Part shown: positions 26,235 to 34,768 of the stretch, piece after piece
How the letters are laid out: the number at the start of each line of letters is the position of its first letter
Numbering within the stretch: the stretch's first letter is position 1
NCBI RefSeq assembly: GCF_018614035.1
Contig: NZ_JAGGPA010000026.1
Coordinates: forward strand, 170,330-234,329
From: Streptomyces sp. ISL-96
Lineage (GTDB): Bacteria; Actinomycetota; Actinomycetes; Streptomycetales; Streptomycetaceae
Direction of reading: 5' to 3'
Length of the DNA stretch: 64,000 bases
Position numbers and translations under genes: made by a program
The notes under the pieces: model-generated
Told to the model about the DNA's origin: nothing
What the model saw: only the letters and a program-made list of their open reading frames with translations
Databases searched by the model: none

Positions 26235-26403
26235 AGCTAATCCAGCCCTCTCCGTCTGTCCCGACCGCACCTGTGTGTGGTCCGGCGGTGTGCTGTCCGC
26301 GCATACGGTACCGGGCGGGCCGTATCCGATCCTCCCGTGACGGTCAGCTGATACCCGACCGGTACCGCGACCTGGGCGTTACGCGGCCTTCAGGTGACCG
26401 GCG

Positions 26404-27864
26404 TCACTTCTCCCTGTCGAGCACGGCCTGCATTACGTCCTTGGCGATGGGGGCCGCGAGACCGCCGCCGGAGATGTCCTCACGGTTCGCGTTGTCGTCC
26501 TCGACGACGACGGCGACCGCGACGGGTGAGCCGTTGTCGGTCTTGGCGTACGAGATGAACCAGGCGTACGGCTTCTCACTGTTGTCGACGCCGTGCTGGG
26601 CGGTGCCGGTCTTGCCGCCGACGGTGGCGCCCTGGATCTGGGCCCTGGTGCCGGTGCCCTCCTTGACGACCGTCTCCATCATTTCCTGGACCTTCTGAGC
26701 GTTCTCGGGAGAGAGCGGCTGGCTCATCTCCTCGGGGCTCGTCTTTTCCAGGACGTCCAGGTTCGGGTCGGTGAGCCGGTCGACCATGTACGGCTTCATC
26801 AGCTTGCCGTCGTTGGCGATGGCGGCGGTCACCATGGCCATCTGCAGGGGGGTGGCGGCGGTGTTGAACTGGCCGATGGAGGAGAGCGCGGTCCCGGCCT
26901 TGTCCATGTCCTTGGAGAACACGCTCGCGGTCGCGCGCACCGGCACGAACTGCTCCTCGTTGAAGCCGAACTTCTCCGCCGTCTCCAGCATCTTCTCGTT
27001 GCCGAGGTCGGCGCCGATCTTGCCGAAGACCGTGTTGCAGGACCACTGGAGGGCGACGCGCAGGGTGGCGTTCTCGCAGGGGTGGTTGCCGTCGTTCACC
27101 AGGTTCTTGGTGGAGAGCGGCAGCCTCCACGGCAGCGGCGACTTGGTCTTCGCGTCGATGTTGTCGTACAGACCGTGCTCCAGGGCCGCTGCGGCCGTGA
27201 CCGCCTTGAACGTCGAGCCCGGCGGGTAGGTCTGGCGGAGCGCGCGGTTGAGCGACGGGTCGTCGGGGTTGAGCTTCTTGTCGATCTTCTCCCACGCCTT
27301 GCCGTCGCCCATGCCGGCGATGGTCGAGGGGTCGTACGACGGCGCGCTGGCCAGCGCGAGGATCTTTCCGGTGCGCGGGTCGAGAGCGGCGACGGCGCCC
27401 TTCTTGCCCTTGAGGCCGTTGTACGCGGCGCGCTGGGCGTCACCGTTGAGGGTGGTGAGGACGTTGCCGCCCTGCTTCTTGTCACCGGTGAACATGGAGA
27501 GCGTCCGGTCGAAGAACAGCCGGTCGTCGGTGCCGGTGAGGATGTCGTCCTCGATGCTCTCGAGCTGGGTGGCGCCGTAGACCTGGGAGGCGAAGCCGGT
27601 GACGGGGGCCCACATGGCGCCGTCCTTGTAGGTCCGCTTGTACTTGAGGTCACCGTTCTTGGCCTCGACGGACCCGGTGATGGCCTTGCCGTCGACGATG
27701 ATGTCGCCGCGCTTGTGGGCGTAGCGGTCGATCAGTACGCGGCGGTTGTTGGGGTCCTTGGTGAGCTCGTCGGCCTTGACGTACTGCACCCAGTTGACGC
27801 GTACGAGCAGGGCGAGGACGAGCAGGCCGCAGAAGATCGCGACCCGGCGCAGGGGCTTGTTCAC
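26404..27864 (-). CDS. pbpA: Penicillin-binding protein 2 (transpeptidase) PbpA
   Basis: The 486-residue class B PBP cross-links peptidoglycan outside the membrane. It has an N-terminal membrane anchor (VAIFCGLLVLALLVRV) and the three active-site motifs: STFK in PPGSTFKAVTA, SCN in QWSCNTVFG and KTG in VGGKTGTAQ. GTG 27864 overlaps the rodA stop (GTGA), showing translational coupling with its SEDS glycosyltransferase partner. The larger open frame upstream is not coding. Confidence 0.96.
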   Translation of the reverse strand: MNKPLRRVAIFCGLLVLALLVRVNWVQYVKADELTKDPNNRRVLIDRYAHKRGDIIVDGKAITGSVEAKNGDLKYKRTYKDGAMWAPVTGFASQVYGATQLESIEDDILTGTDDRLFFDRTLSMFTGDKKQGGNVLTTLNGDAQRAAYNGLKGKKGAVAALDPRTGKILALASAPSYDPSTIAGMGDGKAWEKIDKKLNPDDPSLNRALRQTYPPGSTFKAVTAAAALEHGLYDNIDAKTKSPLPWRLPLSTKNLVNDGNHPCENATLRVALQWSCNTVFGKIGADLGNEKMLETAEKFGFNEEQFVPVRATASVFSKDMDKAGTALSSIGQFNTAATPLQMAMVTAAIANDGKLMKPYMVDRLTDPNLDVLEKTSPEEMSQPLSPENAQKVQEMMETVVKEGTGTRAQIQGATVGGKTGTAQHGVDNSEKPYAWFISYAKTDNGSPVAVAVVVEDDNANREDISGGGLAAPIAKDVMQAVLDREK

Positions 27865-29276
27865 GGGCGGACCACCTGGGTCATCTCGGCGTCGGAGGTA
27901 GGTGCGGGGGCGGGTGCGGGCCTGCGGGCGGTGTCGCTGATGCGCAGCAGGATGGCGATGAGCGCCCAGTTGGCGATGACGGAGGAGCCGCCCTGTGCGA
28001 GGAACGGCATGGTCATACCGGTCAGCGGGATGACGCCGGTGACGCCGCCGGCGACGACGAAGACCTGGAGGGCGAAGGCGCCGGAGAGGCCGATGGCGAG
28101 GAGCTTGCCGAAGGGGTCGCGGGCGGCGAGCGCGGTGCGTACGCCGCGCTCGATGAGGAGGCCGTACACGAGGATGATCGCCATGAGGCCGGTGAGGCCC
28201 ATTTCCTCGCCGACGGTGGCGAGGATGTAGTCGCTCTTGGGTGCGATGCCGCCGATGAGTTTGGAGTAGCCCTGGCCGAGGCCGGAGCCGAAGAGGCCGC
28301 CGGAGCCGAAGGCGTACACGGACTGGGCGGTCTCGGTGACGAGGCCGCATTCGCCGTCGGCGTTGCAGACCGTCGCGAGGGGGTTGAGCCAGTTGTCGAC
28401 GCGGGTCTGTACGTGGCTGGCGAAGGAGGCGACGCCGACGGCGCCGGCGGCGCTGAGGGTGAGGCCGAAGACGACCCAGCTGGTGCGTTCGGTGGCGACG
28501 TACAGCATGATCACGAAGAGCCCGAAGAAGAGCAGTGAGGTGCCCAGGTCGGTCTCGAAGATCAGGATCATCAGGCTGAGGGCCCAGATGGCGAGGATCG
28601 GTCCGAGGTCGCGGCCGCGGGGCAGGTACATGCCCATGAAGCGGCGGCTGGCGAGGGCGAGTGCGTCGCGTTTCACCATGAGGTAGCCGGCGAAGAAGAT
28701 CGCGATGATGATTTTCGCGAATTCGCCTGGCTGGAGTGATCCGAGGCCGGGGATGGTGATCCAGATCTTCGCGCCGTTCACGCCGGGGAAGAACATCGGC
28801 AGGATCAGCAGTACGAGGGCCACGACCATGGAGATGTACGTGTAGCGCTGCAGTACGCGGTGGTCCTTGAGGAACAGCAGGACGCACAGGAACAGCGCGA
28901 CGCCGACCGCCGACCACATCATCTGCTTGGGCGCCATCGCGCCGCCCAGCGCGGGCGTGGTGATGGACGGCTCCAGGTCGAGCCGCCAGATCAGGACCAG
29001 GCCGAGCCCGTTGAGGAGGGTGGCCAGTGGCAGCATCAGCGGGTCGGCGTACGGCGCGAACTTGCGCACCATCAGGTGCGCGACGCCCGCGAGCAGGCTG
29101 AGTCCGATGCCGTAGCCGAGCATGCCGGCGGGCAGGCTGCCGTCCTTGGCGAGGCCGACATTGGCGTACGCGAAGACCGGGATGATGACGGCGAACGCGA
29201 GCATGGCGAGCTCGGTGTTGCGCCGGCTCGGCGCTTCGATCGCGCCGATGGTGGTCGTGTTGGTGACAACGCTCAT
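27861..29276 (-). CDS. rodA: SEDS-family peptidoglycan glycosyltransferase (FtsW/RodA)
   Basis: The 471-residue polytopic protein polymerises lipid II. It contains about 12 membrane helices and the SEDS signatures WITIPGLGSLQPGEFAKI and FETDLGTSLLFFG, and the late QGGSSVIANW region. ATG 29276 (MSVVTNTTT) is the start. It lies between pstP and pbpA, as in other actinobacteria. RodA is used by cluster position; sequence alone does not separate RodA from FtsW. Confidence 0.95.
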   Translation of the reverse strand: MSVVTNTTTIGAIEAPSRRNTELAMLAFAVIIPVFAYANVGLAKDGSLPAGMLGYGIGLSLLAGVAHLMVRKFAPYADPLMLPLATLLNGLGLVLIWRLDLEPSITTPALGGAMAPKQMMWSAVGVALFLCVLLFLKDHRVLQRYTYISMVVALVLLILPMFFPGVNGAKIWITIPGLGSLQPGEFAKIIIAIFFAGYLMVKRDALALASRRFMGMYLPRGRDLGPILAIWALSLMILIFETDLGTSLLFFGLFVIMLYVATERTSWVVFGLTLSAAGAVGVASFASHVQTRVDNWLNPLATVCNADGECGLVTETAQSVYAFGSGGLFGSGLGQGYSKLIGGIAPKSDYILATVGEEMGLTGLMAIILVYGLLIERGVRTALAARDPFGKLLAIGLSGAFALQVFVVAGGVTGVIPLTGMTMPFLAQGGSSVIANWALIAILLRISDTARRPAPAPAPTSDAEMTQVVRP

Positions 29277-29298
29277 GGTGGTAAGGCCCCCTACGGCT

Positions 29299-30828
29299 TT
29301 ACGGCTTACCGCACTGCGAGACGAGCTTCTGCTCTTCCTCGGAGAGGCTGGGGCCAGGTGTGGGCGGAGCTGTAGCCGTCGGAATTTTCTGGGTCGTGGC
29401 GGTCTGGGTCGTGGCGCCGGAGCCGGTCGTGCCGCCCGCTTCGCCCTCGCCCGGACGCGCTGCTTTCTCGCGGTTTTCGCGCTCTGCCTTGCGGCGTTCC
29501 TCGTCCTTCTTGCACGCGGAGGCCTGGGTGCCGAGTTCGGCGACCTTCTCGCGTGCGTCGGCGAGGCTGCCTTCGGTGATGGTCGCCTCGACCTGCTTGC
29601 GCTGGTAGGGCGGGAGGTACTTGAGTTCGATCTCGGGGTGGTCCTTCTCGATCTTCGAGAGGGAGACCCAGGCGAGGTCCTGGCTGATGCCCCGGTAGAG
29701 CGCGACGTGCTCGTCGTTGGCGCCGACGTAGTACTGGGTCTGGGTCCAGCGGTAGCCGCCGTACAGACCGCCGCCGACGACGGCGAGCGCGAGCACCAGG
29801 TAGAGCGATCTTTTGAGCCACCTGCGGCCGGCGCGCGGCTTGAGGAAGTCCTCGTCGCTGTACGCACCGAAGGCGCCGTCGGGGGCCGCTCCGTAACCGC
29901 CGCCGTTGTCACCGCTGCCGGGAGGGCCGAAGGCGCCTCCCGGTGCGGACTGCGGGGGAACGGGCCGGCCGAGGCCCGCCGCGCGGCCCGCGGGGGTCTG
30001 CATCGCGGCCGCGTTGTCGGCGGCGGCCTGCTGGATCTGGTTCTCGGCGACCGCGCCGACGACGACCGGGGTGTCGTTGAGCTGCCCGGCCAGGGTGTCG
30101 TTGCCGTCGACGTCGAGGACGTCCGCGACGATGCAGGTGATGTTGTCGGGTCCGCCGCCGCGCAGGGCGAGCTGGATGAGCTCCTGCACGGTCTCCTGGG
30201 GGCCGTGGTAGCTGGCGAGCGTCTCTTCCATCGTCTGGTGGGAGACGACGCCGGAGAGGCCGTCGGAGCAGATCAGGTAGCGGTCGCCGGCCCGGACCTC
30301 ACGGATGGAGAGGTCGGGTTCGACGTGGTCGCCACTGCCCAGCGCGCGCATCAGCAGGGAGCGCTGTGGGTGGGTGGTGGCTTCTTCCTCGGTGATGCGG
30401 CCCTCGTCGACGAGGCGTTGCACCCAGGTGTGGTCCTGCGTGATCTGTGTCAGTACGCCGTCACGGAGCAGGTACGCCCGTGAGTCGCCGACGTGCACGA
30501 GACCGAGGCGCTGACCGGTCCACAGGAGGGCGGTGAGCGTGGTGCCCATGCCCTCCAGCTGGGGGTCCTCCTCGACCATCATGCGCAGCTGGTCGTTGGC
30601 CCGCTGCACGGCGGTGCCGAGCGAGGTGAGGATGTCCGAGCCGGGTACGTCGTCGTCGAGCGTGACCAGGGTCGAAATGACCTCGGAGCTCGCCACTTCG
30701 CCCGCGGCCTGTCCGCCCATGCCGTCGGCGATGGCGAGAAGGCGTGGGCCGGCGTAACCCGAGTCCTCGTTGCCTTCCCGGATCATGCCTTTGTGTGATC
30801 CGGCGGCGAAGCGCAGAGACAGACTCAT
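29299..30828 (-). CDS. pstP: PP2C-family protein phosphatase PstP
   Basis: The 509-residue phosphatase reverses phosphorylation by the neighbouring kinase. Metal-binding motifs are present: NEDSGY, IADGMGGQAAGE, VHVGDSRAYLLRDG, CSDGLSGVV and GGPDNITCIV. A Gly/Pro linker, a membrane helix (SLYLVLALAVVGGGLYGGYRW) and an extracytoplasmic tail with a coiled, charged region and Thr/Ala-rich end follow. ATG 30828 (MSLSLRFAAGS) is the family start. Confidence 0.94.
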   Translation of the reverse strand: MSLSLRFAAGSHKGMIREGNEDSGYAGPRLLAIADGMGGQAAGEVASSEVISTLVTLDDDVPGSDILTSLGTAVQRANDQLRMMVEEDPQLEGMGTTLTALLWTGQRLGLVHVGDSRAYLLRDGVLTQITQDHTWVQRLVDEGRITEEEATTHPQRSLLMRALGSGDHVEPDLSIREVRAGDRYLICSDGLSGVVSHQTMEETLASYHGPQETVQELIQLALRGGGPDNITCIVADVLDVDGNDTLAGQLNDTPVVVGAVAENQIQQAAADNAAAMQTPAGRAAGLGRPVPPQSAPGGAFGPPGSGDNGGGYGAAPDGAFGAYSDEDFLKPRAGRRWLKRSLYLVLALAVVGGGLYGGYRWTQTQYYVGANDEHVALYRGISQDLAWVSLSKIEKDHPEIELKYLPPYQRKQVEATITEGSLADAREKVAELGTQASACKKDEERRKAERENREKAARPGEGEAGGTTGSGATTQTATTQKIPTATAPPTPGPSLSEEEQKLVSQCGKP

Positions 30829-30965
30829 GCGCACCTCGCCCGTCGGCTCCGGGTACAGCCGGTCTCGAGCCACACTGCCCACCCTCCGGTCGGGAGCCGT
30901 CGGGGATCCGCTGTCACGGCCGCCGCGGCTCGCTCGCTCCGCTCGCGCTCATTCATGATGTAGCA

Positions 30966-31475
30966 CTACTTCCGCAGCTCGATGACGGTCTTGCCGATGC
31001 GGATCGGCGCGCCCAGCGGAATGGGGGTCGGGGTGGTGAGTCGGGTCCGGTCGAGATACGTGCCGTTGGTGGACCCGAGGTCCTCGACGATCCACTGGCC
31101 GTCACGGTCCGGGTAGATCCTGGCATGACGGCTGGACGCGTAGTCGTCGTCCAGCACGATCGTCGAGTCGTGCGCCCGCCCCAGCGTGACGGTCTGCCCC
31201 TGGAGGGCCACCGTCGTGCCGGTGAGTGTGCCTTCGGACACCACCAGCTTTGTGGGGGCGCCGCGGCGCTGGCGCTGCTGCGGCGGCGCCGCAGCCTGTT
31301 GCTGGCGTCCGGCCTGCTGCGGTCTGGCGTCGGCGGACGCGGTGCGGCGTGAGCCGCGCTGCGTTACCCGCGTACCGAACAGATCGCTGCGGATGACCTG
31401 GACGGCCACAATCACAAACAGCCACAGAACGGCCAGGAAACCTAGCCGCATGACCGTCAGGGTCAGCTCTGACAT
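30966..31475 (-). CDS. fhaB: FHA-domain membrane protein FhaB
   Basis: The 169-residue protein has an N-terminal membrane helix (MRLGFLAVLWLFVIVAVQVI) and a C-terminal FHA domain that binds phosphothreonine (TLGRAHDSTIVLDD, SSRHARIY, DLGSTNGTYLD). In mycobacteria its homologue (FipA) links PknB signalling to FtsZ and FtsQ. It starts 10 nt after the fhaA stop. Confidence 0.94.
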   Translation of the reverse strand: MSELTLTVMRLGFLAVLWLFVIVAVQVIRSDLFGTRVTQRGSRRTASADARPQQAGRQQQAAAPPQQRQRRGAPTKLVVSEGTLTGTTVALQGQTVTLGRAHDSTIVLDDDYASSRHARIYPDRDGQWIVEDLGSTNGTYLDRTRLTTPTPIPLGAPIRIGKTVIELRK

Positions 31476-31485
31476 TGCCCCCGCT

Positions 31486-32367
31486 TCACCCTTCGGCTTG
31501 CCGATAAACGATGGTTGTGCTGCCCACGACGATCCGCGAGCCGTCGCGGAGCGTAGCGCGGGTGGTGTGCTGTCCGTCTACCACGATGCCGTTGGTAGAC
31601 CCGAGATCCTGGATCGTCGGGGGCGTTCCGGTCCGGATCTCACAGTGCCGGCGCGAGACGCCGGGGTCGTCGATCCGCACGTCTGCTTCGGTGCTGCGGC
31701 CCAGCACCAGCGTCGGGCGGGACATCTGATGGCGTGTGCCATTGATCTCGATCCAGCGCCGCGTCTGTGCGCCGGGCATGGGGCCGGGGCCCGCGCCCTG
31801 ACCGGCCGGTCTGCGGTCGGCGGGTGCGGCTGCGGGTCCCGCGGGCCTCGCGCCGGGTGGCGGGGCCGCGGGCATGGGGGGCGCTCCGGGGGCGGCCGAC
31901 GGCGGGTAGCCGTAGCCGCCGCCGCGCGGGGCGGCGGGTGCGGGGCTGTGCCGGCCGGGGGCCGGGCTCTGCGGCGGGGCGGCCTGCGACGTACTCGAAG
32001 CGAGGGTGCGGCTGCGTACGCGGTAGAGACCGGTGTCGAGGTCTTCGGCCTTCTCCAGGTGGACCTTGATGGGGCCCATGAAGGTGTAGCGCTGCTGCTT
32101 CGCGTAGTCGCGGACCAGGCCGGAGAGCTCGTCGCCGAGCTGGCCGGAGTACGGGCTGAGGCGCTCGTAGTCCGGGGTGGAGAGCTCGACGATGAAGTCG
32201 TTGGGGACGACGGTCCGCTCGCGGTTCCAGATCGTCGCGTTGTTGTCGCACTCGCGCTGGAGGGCGCCGGCGATCTCGACGGGCTGGACTTCGGACTTGA
32301 ACACCTTGGCGAAGGTGCCGTTGACCAGACCTTCGAGTCGCTGCTCGAACTTCTTCAGGACTCCCAT
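31486..32367 (-). CDS. fhaA: FHA-domain protein FhaA with DUF3662 head
   Basis: The 293-residue cytoplasmic protein starts with a DUF3662 domain (GVLKKFEQRLEGLVNGTFAKVF) of about 115 residues, then a Pro/Ala/Gly linker, then an FHA domain (LVLGRSTEADVRIDDPGVSRRHCEI, DLGSTNGIVVDG). FhaA binds phosphorylated partners such as the MviN flippase in mycobacteria. It is the first gene of the six-gene minus-strand cluster, so the 358 nt upstream should hold the main promoter. Confidence 0.94.
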   Translation of the reverse strand: MGVLKKFEQRLEGLVNGTFAKVFKSEVQPVEIAGALQRECDNNATIWNRERTVVPNDFIVELSTPDYERLSPYSGQLGDELSGLVRDYAKQQRYTFMGPIKVHLEKAEDLDTGLYRVRSRTLASSTSQAAPPQSPAPGRHSPAPAAPRGGGYGYPPSAAPGAPPMPAAPPPGARPAGPAAAPADRRPAGQGAGPGPMPGAQTRRWIEINGTRHQMSRPTLVLGRSTEADVRIDDPGVSRRHCEIRTGTPPTIQDLGSTNGIVVDGQHTTRATLRDGSRIVVGSTTIVYRQAEG

Positions 32368-32554
32368 GAGGCACCTCCTCCGTCGTTGCCGTCCTGGTAC
32401 TGCTTACTGATCGTATCCACGCGTCGGGAAATCGGCTGGTTCCCCTTGTCTGCACAGTGGATGAGTGTCACCTCTCACAGGGATCGTAGAGGTGGCCTGC
32501 TGACAGTGTCCCGCACTCGGTGGGCACTCTGGAGGAGTGGGTGGCGGGCGGCGG

Positions 32555-32610
32555 CGTTCCCGTGATCGTTCTCTTGTCTCGTTCCCTCGGCCGTTCCCTT
32601 GGTCGTTCCC
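32555..32610. repeat. Five iterons CGTTCCC upstream of fhaA
   Basis: CGTTCCC (once CGTTCTC) begins at 32555, 32567, 32580, 32592 and 32604, a regular 12-13-nt spacing. On the minus strand each reads GGGAACG. The array lies 190-240 nt upstream of fhaA and about 115 nt before tRNA-Leu. The even, near-helical spacing suggests a protein-binding array. The rest of the 358-nt gap (32368-32725) shows nothing else clear. Confidence 0.7.
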
Positions 32611-32725
32611 TTCCTCGGGTCCCCCCGAACAACGCGTGTGAATCCACCCTGGCCACCGTGCTAATCTTCTGCATGTCGTCAGGCGCTCGCACAAACCAGT
32701 GAGAGATTCGAACGGCACCACTCAT

Positions 32726-32808
32726 GCGCGAGTGGCGGAACGGCAGACGCGCTGGCTTCAGGTGCCAGTGTCCTTAGGGACGTGGGGGTTCAAATCCCCC
32801 CTCGCGCA
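32726..32808 (+). tRNA. tRNA-Leu (anticodon CAG)
   Basis: An 83-nt class II tRNA. Acceptor arms GCGCGAG/CTCGCGC pair perfectly, the anticodon stem is CTGGC/GCCAG with CAG at 32759-32761, there is a long variable arm (TGTCCTTAGGGACG), and the T-arm contains GGTTCAAATCC. CCA is not encoded. Confidence 0.97.
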
Positions 32809-32896
32809 CTTGGTTTGACCCATGATTCGGGCCTCATCGTTTATTCGATGGGGTCCGTTTCTGTTTCGGGTTCTGTTCGGGGTGGGGGATCTCGGG

Positions 32897-34594
32897 GTGA
32901 GCCGCAGGAAGGCCGCCGGTGTCGTGGCCGTGGTGTTCACGGCGCTCGCCGGCGCACAGCAGGTGCTGCTGGTGGCGGGGTTCGGGTCGTGGCTGCCGGG
33001 GTGGCAGCCGTGGCCGTATCTGCTGGTCGCGGCGCCCGCGTGGCTGATCTCGCGGCCGCTGTGGGGGGAGCGGATACCCCCGCCCTGGCGGCGGGCTGTG
33101 CGGGCGTTGCGGCGGGTGCCCTCCTGGGCGTACGCCGTGGGGGCGGTGGTGTCGGCCGCCGGGGTGTGGGCGGCGCTGCAGGATTTCGAGCCGTACCTCG
33201 GTCATGAGGAGGCGGTGTACGCCAACAAGGCGCGCTCCTGGGTGGACGGGACTCCGGACGCGGGCTGGGGCGTCTACCGGCCTGTGGGGCTTCCGGCGCT
33301 GGGGGCGATCGCTCTGTGGCTGTATGGCGCTTGCGGTGCGGGTGCGGGTGCGGGCGGTGGTGTTGGTGGCGGCGTGGGGGTGCTGCGTGCGGTGGGGCTT
33401 GTACTGGCTCTGGGGACGCTGACGGTGACGTACCTCGTCGCGGCCGCCTGGACCTCGCGGCGGCGTGCGGTGGTGGTCGTGGTGGTGCTGCTGAGCGGGC
33501 TGGGGTTCTTGCGCCGGGTGCCGGAGTACCTCAATGACATCGGGGCGACCGGGCTTGTGCTGGTCGTTGTCTTCCTGCTGGTGCGTGCGCAGGAGAAGGA
33601 CGGGTCCCGGGCCTTGTGGGGAGTGCCGGCCGCCGCGCTGGCTGCCTTCTATCTGCGGTACGGCGTGGTGGGGAACCTGCTGGCGGTCGGGCTCGCCGCG
33701 CTCTTCGCGTACGGCCCGCGCGCGTGGGCGGCACAGGGGCGGCGGCTGGTGGGGGCCGCTGTGGTGCTGGTGATCGGGCTCGTACCGCATCTGGTGCATG
33801 CCGTACGGGAGACGGGGTCGCCGCTCGGGATGGTGCTGTCGGCGACTTCGCAGGCCAATCGCGCGTACGTGGGTGACGGGCTCGTCTATTACCTGGCGGT
33901 CTTTCCGTACCGGCTGGCAGGGGATCTCGGTGCGGTGGTGATGGTCGCGGGACTGTGGGCGGCCGGGGCGGCGCTGCGGCGGGTCCGAGGGGGGCGCGAC
34001 GGGCGTTGCGGGGTACGGGCGGATGACCGGCGGCGGGTGTTCCTGGGAACGGCCGCGGTGCTGGTCTTCGTGATCCTCGGCGTGGCGACGGACGGGGAGC
34101 CGCGGTTCGTCTACCTCGCTGTCGTTCTTCTCACCGTGCTCGGTGTGCAGGCGGTGGCCGAGCTGGTGGGGCCGGCGCGGAGCGCGGCCGTGCTGGCCGC
34201 CGTGGCGGCGCTGGCGGGGATCACGGTGCTGGGTACGACGCAGGTCGTGGCGCACGGCGCCATGCCGGGGCCGACGCGGCTGGCCTCGTCGACGGTGCCG
34301 GTCGCGCGGGAGATCGGGGCGGCGGCGCAGGGGCGGCCGTGTCTGGTGGTGACGGGGTACGAGCCGGAGTTCGGCTGGTACTCCGGGTGCGACGCGGTGA
34401 CGTACGCGCAGTACCGGAGGATGCGGGTCCGAGTGCCTGAGGGGACGCTGGTGAGCCTGGTCGTCTTCGAGCGGGGGCGGCTGCAGCCGGATGCGGCGGG
34501 GCTGGAGCGGCTGGCCGCGGGGCGCGAGTCCGACGTACGCACGATCGTCACGGACGGGTCCGTGGGTACGGCGACGGTCGTCACACTGCGGTAG
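32897..34594 (+). CDS. Polytopic membrane protein, GT-C glycosyltransferase-like
   Basis: The roughly 565-residue protein has about 11 hydrophobic helices and a soluble C-terminal domain. The early outside loop DFEPYLGHEEAVYANKARSWVDG resembles the first loop of dolichol-/polyprenol-sugar-dependent GT-C enzymes, where an acidic residue is catalytic. The start is uncertain: GTG 32897 (VSRRKAAGVV) is preferred over an ATG at 32822 that lies only 13 nt after the tRNA. Function as a cell-surface glycosyltransferase is inferred. Confidence 0.7.
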   Translation: MSRRKAAGVVAVVFTALAGAQQVLLVAGFGSWLPGWQPWPYLLVAAPAWLISRPLWGERIPPPWRRAVRALRRVPSWAYAVGAVVSAAGVWAALQDFEPYLGHEEAVYANKARSWVDGTPDAGWGVYRPVGLPALGAIALWLYGACGAGAGAGGGVGGGVGVLRAVGLVLALGTLTVTYLVAAAWTSRRRAVVVVVVLLSGLGFLRRVPEYLNDIGATGLVLVVVFLLVRAQEKDGSRALWGVPAAALAAFYLRYGVVGNLLAVGLAALFAYGPRAWAAQGRRLVGAAVVLVIGLVPHLVHAVRETGSPLGMVLSATSQANRAYVGDGLVYYLAVFPYRLAGDLGAVVMVAGLWAAGAALRRVRGGRDGRCGVRADDRRRVFLGTAAVLVFVILGVATDGEPRFVYLAVVLLTVLGVQAVAELVGPARSAAVLAAVAALAGITVLGTTQVVAHGAMPGPTRLASSTVPVAREIGAAAQGRPCLVVTGYEPEFGWYSGCDAVTYAQYRRMRVRVPEGTLVSLVVFERGRLQPDAAGLERLAAGRESDVRTIVTDGSVGTATVVTLR

Positions 34595-34639
34595 GTCCTC
34601 GGGCCTCCTCCGCTCCCCTCCGCCCTCCTGTGCGTTCGG

Positions 34640-34661
34640 TTGTCCACAGGAGTTGTCCACA
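34640..34661 (+). promoter_or_regulatory. Two tandem DnaA boxes
   Basis: TTGTCCACA occurs at 34640-34648 and again at 34653-34661, same orientation, 13-nt period, upstream of the DUF2252 gene. Confidence 0.65.
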
Positions 34662-34768
34662 GGGGGAGACGGGTGTCGGCGGGCGGCGGTACGGTCGTGA
34701 GCAGTTGATGTTGGCGGCTGCGGCCGGCAGCAGCCGGTGCTGTGCGAGGGCGGGGGAGGCGGCGCACC

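Noticed and set aside
28000..28917. Extension of the pbpA frame upstream of 27864
   Set aside because: The extension is Arg/His/Pro-rich and overlaps rodA out of frame; the GTGA-coupled start with a membrane anchor explains the gene.
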